NCBI RefSeq assembly: GCF_964275005.1
Contig: NC_092694.1
Location: forward strand, 37,339,971-37,403,970
Reading direction: 5' to 3'
From: Diadema setosum
Taxonomy: Eukaryota; Echinodermata; Echinoidea; Diadematoida; Diadematidae
Length of the DNA: 64,000 nt
Part shown: piece by piece, positions 60,107 to 64,000 of the stretch
Layout: every line of letters starts with the position of its first letter
Numbering within the stretch: position 1 is the first letter of the stretch
Notes under the pieces: model-generated
Told to the model about the DNA's origin: nothing
Database searches by the model: none
The model's input: only the letters and a program-made list of their open reading frames with translations
Program-made: the position numbers and the translations under genes

Positions 60107-60652
60107 TAGGGTAAGAGTACCGGTATTTGGCCAGCTACGCGGTATCGATGTTCGGTCACTTATCATTAGTCACCAGCCAGTAAGTTCAACTGTCGCAACA
60201 CACGCAAATCACATCAATTCACATACTTGCACACTCATTCACAACAGGAAACTCCGTAAAGGAAATTTCCGTACGTGCCAATACAGTGTCTCAATGTACA
60301 AGAGTTGAATGCAAGTGCCGAATCCGCAGTATTCGGTCACCAACGGGCTCCGCAACGTCCCCGATGCAATTTTGCACCAACAAGGTAGTGCCCAGCACAT
60401 TTTTCAGCTGCCTTGAACACGCATTGACCGAATACTGGTTGTGGTGACCGTATTCTGGGGAATTTTCAAGGTGACACAAATTTTGGGATTTTGTGAAATT
60501 CTGTGTGATATTTAACAAAATGAAAATTGAGATTAAAGAAATTTGATATATTTCACATACATTGCTGTGGATATGGTGTATGTATGTATTATTTTAGTTT
60601 GAAAAATATTGCAGAAAAGCTTAAGTGACCGAATACTGGGGGTTCTACCCTA
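60107..60652. mobile_element. 546-bp TIR element with GACCGAATACTGG motifs
   Basis: TAGGGTAAGAGTACCGGTAT at the left is mirrored, with mismatches, by ATACTGGGGGTTCTACCCTA at the right; TA lies on both sides. Inside, GACCGAATACTGG or its inverse recurs about five times (for example near 60330, 60428 and 60628). Non-coding. Confidence 0.8.
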
Positions 60653-60899
60653 TTAAAAAGTGTTCCAAGAGGCAATTTTTGTGGATGGCATATTCTTTAT
60701 TTCTGAAAAACCACATGAATCTTTCATTGTTATTGTATTAAACCTCTGCTCAAACAACCACCCCTCCAAAACTTTTCTATTCTGGATGTTACACGTTTGT
60801 CCTGCAACAATATTCAAAGCAAGATAATACTGATGTGTATCGTTTATGGCGCGCCAGAGGGGAATCAAATATTTATGTTCGACACCGACTAAAAAACCA
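60653..60899. other. Intron or intergenic DNA
   Basis: Short stretch with no recognised feature. Confidence 0.4.
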
Positions 60900-61310
60900 T
60901 TTCATCAAGTAAAATTTCATTCAACAAAAGTATATTCGACAAAATATATATTTGATAAAAGATATATTCAATAAGATATGTATTTGACAAAAATATATTC
61001 AAACAAAATATATATTTGACAAAAAAATATATAGGTTTGACCAAAATATATATTTGACAAAAATATATATATATTTCACCAAAATATATTTGAGCAAAAT
61101 TATATTTGACCAAAAATATATTTGACCAAAAATATATTCGACAAAATATATATTTCACCAAAAATATATTTGACACAAAATATGTTTGACCCAAAATATA
61201 TTTGACCAAAAATATCTGACGAAAATATATTCGACAAAATATATTCATTTCAACAAAAATCTATTAGACCCAAAATATATTTGACAAAAAGTGTTTTACA
61301 TACATGGCTT
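60900..61310. repeat. AT-rich minisatellite, TATATTTGACCAAAAA-type unit
   Basis: About 20 or more imperfect units of 15-22 bp built on ATATATTTGACAAAAAT and variants with TTCGAC, TTTGACC or TTCAAC. The - strand is open across much of it and would give an Ile/Phe/Tyr-rich repeat peptide, which is a by-product. Confidence 0.9.
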
Positions 61311-61539
61311 TCCATACTTTCGAAAAAAAAAAAAAAATCATTCAATGAACGAAAAACCATTCCATGAAAATACATTTCATGAGCTGAAATACGTTTCATG
61401 ACAAAATACGTTCGACAAAACGAGTGCGCAATATTCGCTGTGTACCAAGCTGGCCCATGCGACTTGTCTACATGCAGCGCAACACGTACGCATGCATACA
61501 CTGCACGTGTACCATGCATAGCACACTACAGCTAGCTAG
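61311..61539. other. Transition region
   Basis: The TTTCATGA/TTTCGAC motifs of the minisatellite fade out by about 61420 and the DNA becomes GC-richer. Nothing else is seen. Confidence 0.4.
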
Positions 61540-61870
61540 CCTAGCCGGCCCGTGATCGGCGCGGCGCAGCCGCTGGCCGCCTTGGTGGGATGCTCGATCG
61601 AGTGGTGGGTTTTGAGCGCGGTAGCTTTCGCGATTTCGATGTCGATCTAGCTCAAGACTTCACGCATGGGCAATGGGCTTCCACTGTTCTGAAAGTGGGA
61701 GTAGGAATGATCCCGCCATGGCGTTATGCAAAAGATTCAGCACAGCTTAATCTCCGCCATTATTGCCAGTTGGCGAGCGCGAGATCGGGATCAGGTCGTG
61801 GCCGTGGCAGAGCAACATCAGCGGTAACCGCATGCAGCAGCGACCCCAACACGTTACTGGTTACAGCGCC
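61540..61870. other. CpG-rich island, possible first exon of an unknown transcript
   Basis: The only strongly CpG-rich stretch in this part of the window, with GATCGGCGCGGCGCAGCCGC near 61554 and GCGCCCCGCGCCGGGG near 61866. A + strand frame is open from 61590, but it runs on into the following minisatellite and shows no known motif. A donor-like CAG-GTCGTG lies near 61795. It could be a promoter or first exon inside the CABLES-like intron, or unmethylated repeat DNA. Confidence 0.35.
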
Positions 61871-62036
61871 CCGCGCCGGGGTTACATCATCACAATACAA
61901 ATACATAGTACTAGTATTTCATCACATCATCACTATACAACCAGCTATATACCTCATCACTGTACAACCAGATACATACTTCATCACTACACAACCAGAT
62001 ACATACTTCATCACTACAACCAGATACTTCATTTGA
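61871..62036. repeat. Minisatellite, CATCACTACACAACCAGATA-type unit
   Basis: About five units of 28-35 bp built on ACAACCAGATACATACTTCA and CATCACTA. It adjoins the CpG-rich island directly. Confidence 0.85.
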
Positions 62037-62301
62037 TGAATCTTCAAGTCTGATTGGTTAAGAATTGGGGCATACAGTCAGCAATTACCTGTAGTTCCCA
62101 CAGTACCCAAACTGACCCATATTATACTAAACTGCCCTCTTGATTTGTAGCAGCACATTCATATGCACATGTAGGGTAAGCACTTGGCTTCAATAGTGAG
62201 AGAGGTGACCAATATCCAATACAATTGCAATGCACGTGAAATGGCAGCGCAGATATGTGAATTGGCTATCCAAAAGCTATTGCCATCAACCTACTAAATT
62301 T

Positions 62302-62631
62302 TCATATACAATTTTCTTCATTATATAATACATGTATGTACAGATATGAACTGCTTTTCTTCAAGGCAGTTGTTGCTATCGGTGCCCCTGTAAGGTTCCT
62401 TGGGTCATAGCACAGAGCCGAGATCCCTCGTGGTAATGATATCAACAATTCCCCGAAGAGCAGTCCATATTTGCACTCTAGGAGATTGTCATTAAAAACT
62501 TCATGTCTGAATAGATGGGAGAAGTGTTGTGTGGTGGTTAGTAGAGGTGCCATTGAACTACGGCAAACATATTCCATATGTAGTATCAAAATGTCAATAA
62601 ATGTTTGTAGAATATGTTGAAGGAATTGAAC
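62302..62631 (-). other. Open - strand stretch, possible exon
   Basis: An unbroken - strand frame runs through here and on into the neighbouring MITE. The part left of the MITE would encode a plausible mixed sequence ending at 62302, but it shows no domain I know, and no acceptor is clearly placed. It could be chance. Confidence 0.2.
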
Positions 62632-62819
62632 TACAGTCAACCTTGCCCATGTTGAATCTATTTGGACTGAAGAAATAGCTTCGATCAGAGAAAATTCAAC
62701 TAATGAGGGATTAAAATTAATAGAATGTACCGGTATAAAGAGAAGAGGACTTGAAAAGGACCTTTGACTTGGGTGATTATTTGACTTATGCGAGGCCAGC
62801 TTAAGCAAGGTTGACAGTA
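62632..62819. mobile_element. 188-bp MITE with ACTGTCAACCTTGC ends
   Basis: TACAGTCAACCTTGCCCA at the left is mirrored by TAAGCAAGGTTGACAGTA at the right. The interior contains TTGACTTATGCGAGG. TA is at both ends. Non-coding. Confidence 0.82.
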
Positions 62820-64000
62820 TTTTCATTTGTGTTGGAACTTTTGCAGCAGTTATCAAAGAATGAATAAAACTGGATACAAATATAGAATCCATGTTATAAA
62901 ACTTGCAAGGATGATACACTAATTTCATCACAATCATAGTCATGGATTGAAAAGGAACACATATATGCTATTATGTGCCAAGTTTTTTTTTTTTTTTTTG
63001 TATGTGAGGGGGTGTGTGTGTGTGTGTTTTCATTTGATTGCTCTTATGGTTTGTTCACTTATAGGTCTCCATACTTTCAACACTGTTATTATTCCTCGAG
63101 TACTAGTAGTATGTTGCACTGCATCTTGTATGAAAAAAACAAACAAACACCAAAACCTCTAATTTTGCAGTCATTCACCTGGAGCATATACATCTGTACT
63201 GTACTCTTCTGAGCAGCAGTAAACTAATTTGCCCATTCACAATGAACTGGTTGTTTCCAGTTGCACAACTTACAATATATATAGAAAACTTACAGTTTGT
63301 GGGATGGCGTCATTCAGTTGTGTACACAGCTATATGATGTATGTAGTAACTATCTCACTTTTTCAGTCATAAATTTATCTTGTGTATCATTCATCCACTC
63401 ACGCATTCAATCACTCCTTTCACTTTGTATGCCAAGTTAACAAGGAAAGATATTCGTGCCATACCAATCACAAGATGGAAATTTAATTGCAGTCATTAAC
63501 AATTCTGGACATAAAAGAAATACAAAGTTTATGTAAATAACACTGTATATTCAAATTGGCTTGCCATTATTCAACAAGACAGCTCGCACTGCTGTTGTAT
63601 GTATTCCACACAACCTACTAAAGAGCTCTGAACCACACTGCTTTCACAGTAGTTTGGGTACAGTCCCTTTGTTATCAGTCCATATTTTCCATTCACAACA
63701 GACCCAAGAGATGTCACCTGTAGGCCACACAGTTTTGGGGGATAAATTGTTTCCTGTCATGAATCGCCCACTTATGGCCAGAAGTAACAAGATTTCAGAG
63801 GCTGAACTTATTTCACAGATGAGCCAGCAGGCAGTATTTCTAACATTATGGCATTGTTATTTCATGTTACTGAGTAAGATCTGAATATTACTGAGTACAT
63901 GTATTACCATGTAAAATTTGTATGCTTACCGTTATGTTGTAAAAGTTGCATCGCAGATTACAATTTGCACTGAAATAACCCCCATATTTCTCCTGTTGAA
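62820..64000. other. Intron or intergenic DNA to the window edge
   Basis: Contains a T-run and a (GT)n tract near 62985-63028 and (AAAC)n near 63138. A 107-codon + strand frame at 63561-63884 has no recognisable motif. No CABLES cyclin-box exon was found. Confidence 0.45.

Noticed and set aside
61590-62036. 148-codon plus-strand open frame
   Set aside because: The second half is a minisatellite. The first half lies in a CpG-rich island with no recognisable motif; kept only as an island, not as a gene.
63561-63884. 107-codon plus-strand open frame near the right edge
   Set aside because: No known motif, no splice sites in suitable phase for the CABLES-like exon, and no coding bias visible.

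Overview
The window is nuclear DNA from an animal. It is AT-rich, has long introns and intergenic stretches, canonical GT-AG splice sites, a tRNA-derived SINE, a LINE fragment and many short inverted-repeat DNA elements. The repeat set and the gene content (a patched-domain protein, TMEM14 and a CABLES-like protein) fit a marine invertebrate, most likely an echinoderm or a related deuterostome. The taxon is an inference and was not tested by search.

Layout. 1-1330 is a tandem array of about 163-bp units. 1331-13500 is non-coding apart from a GC-rich island near 2960-3142 that may be a 5' UTR exon; it also carries paired foldback elements (3193-3542), another foldback (8221-8431) and a 1.3-kb tandem-repeat element (9216-10511). 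13516-18375 holds a patched-domain (PTCHD-type) membrane protein on the + strand with two coding exons. 18376-43996 is a gene desert filled with diverse inverted-repeat elements, a SINE and microsatellites. 43997-51137 holds a spliced gene on the - strand that I do not recognise; its first intron contains a tandem inverted-repeat array and a 5'-truncated LINE. 51758-52627 holds two adjacent terminal-inverted-repeat elements. 55168-58459 is a complete four-exon TMEM14 gene on the - strand. It is head-to-head, 512 bp apart, with the first exon of a CABLES-like gene (58972-59381, + strand) whose remaining exons lie beyond the window. 59382-64000 is intron or intergenic DNA with one more TIR element, two minisatellites, a CpG-rich island and a small MITE.

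The most informative structures are the mobile elements. The roughly 1.1-1.3-kb element present twice (9216-10511 and 38756-39867) has the architecture of a non-autonomous Helentron: a 3' subterminal hairpin, an asymmetric inverted repeat, internal 157-bp tandem repeats and T|T insertion. The second copy sits inside a 247-bp MITE whose uninterrupted paralogue is also in the window (51758-52006), so the insertion point can be read to within about 3 bp. That MITE in turn sits between the ends of a third element, giving three levels of nesting. Another element (37416-38404) is nested inside a copy of itself.

The genes do not form a pathway. Only TMEM14 and CABLES share an arrangement, a divergent promoter, that suggests common regulation. 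No RNA gene other than the SINE head was found, and no CRISPR, operon or prokaryotic feature.
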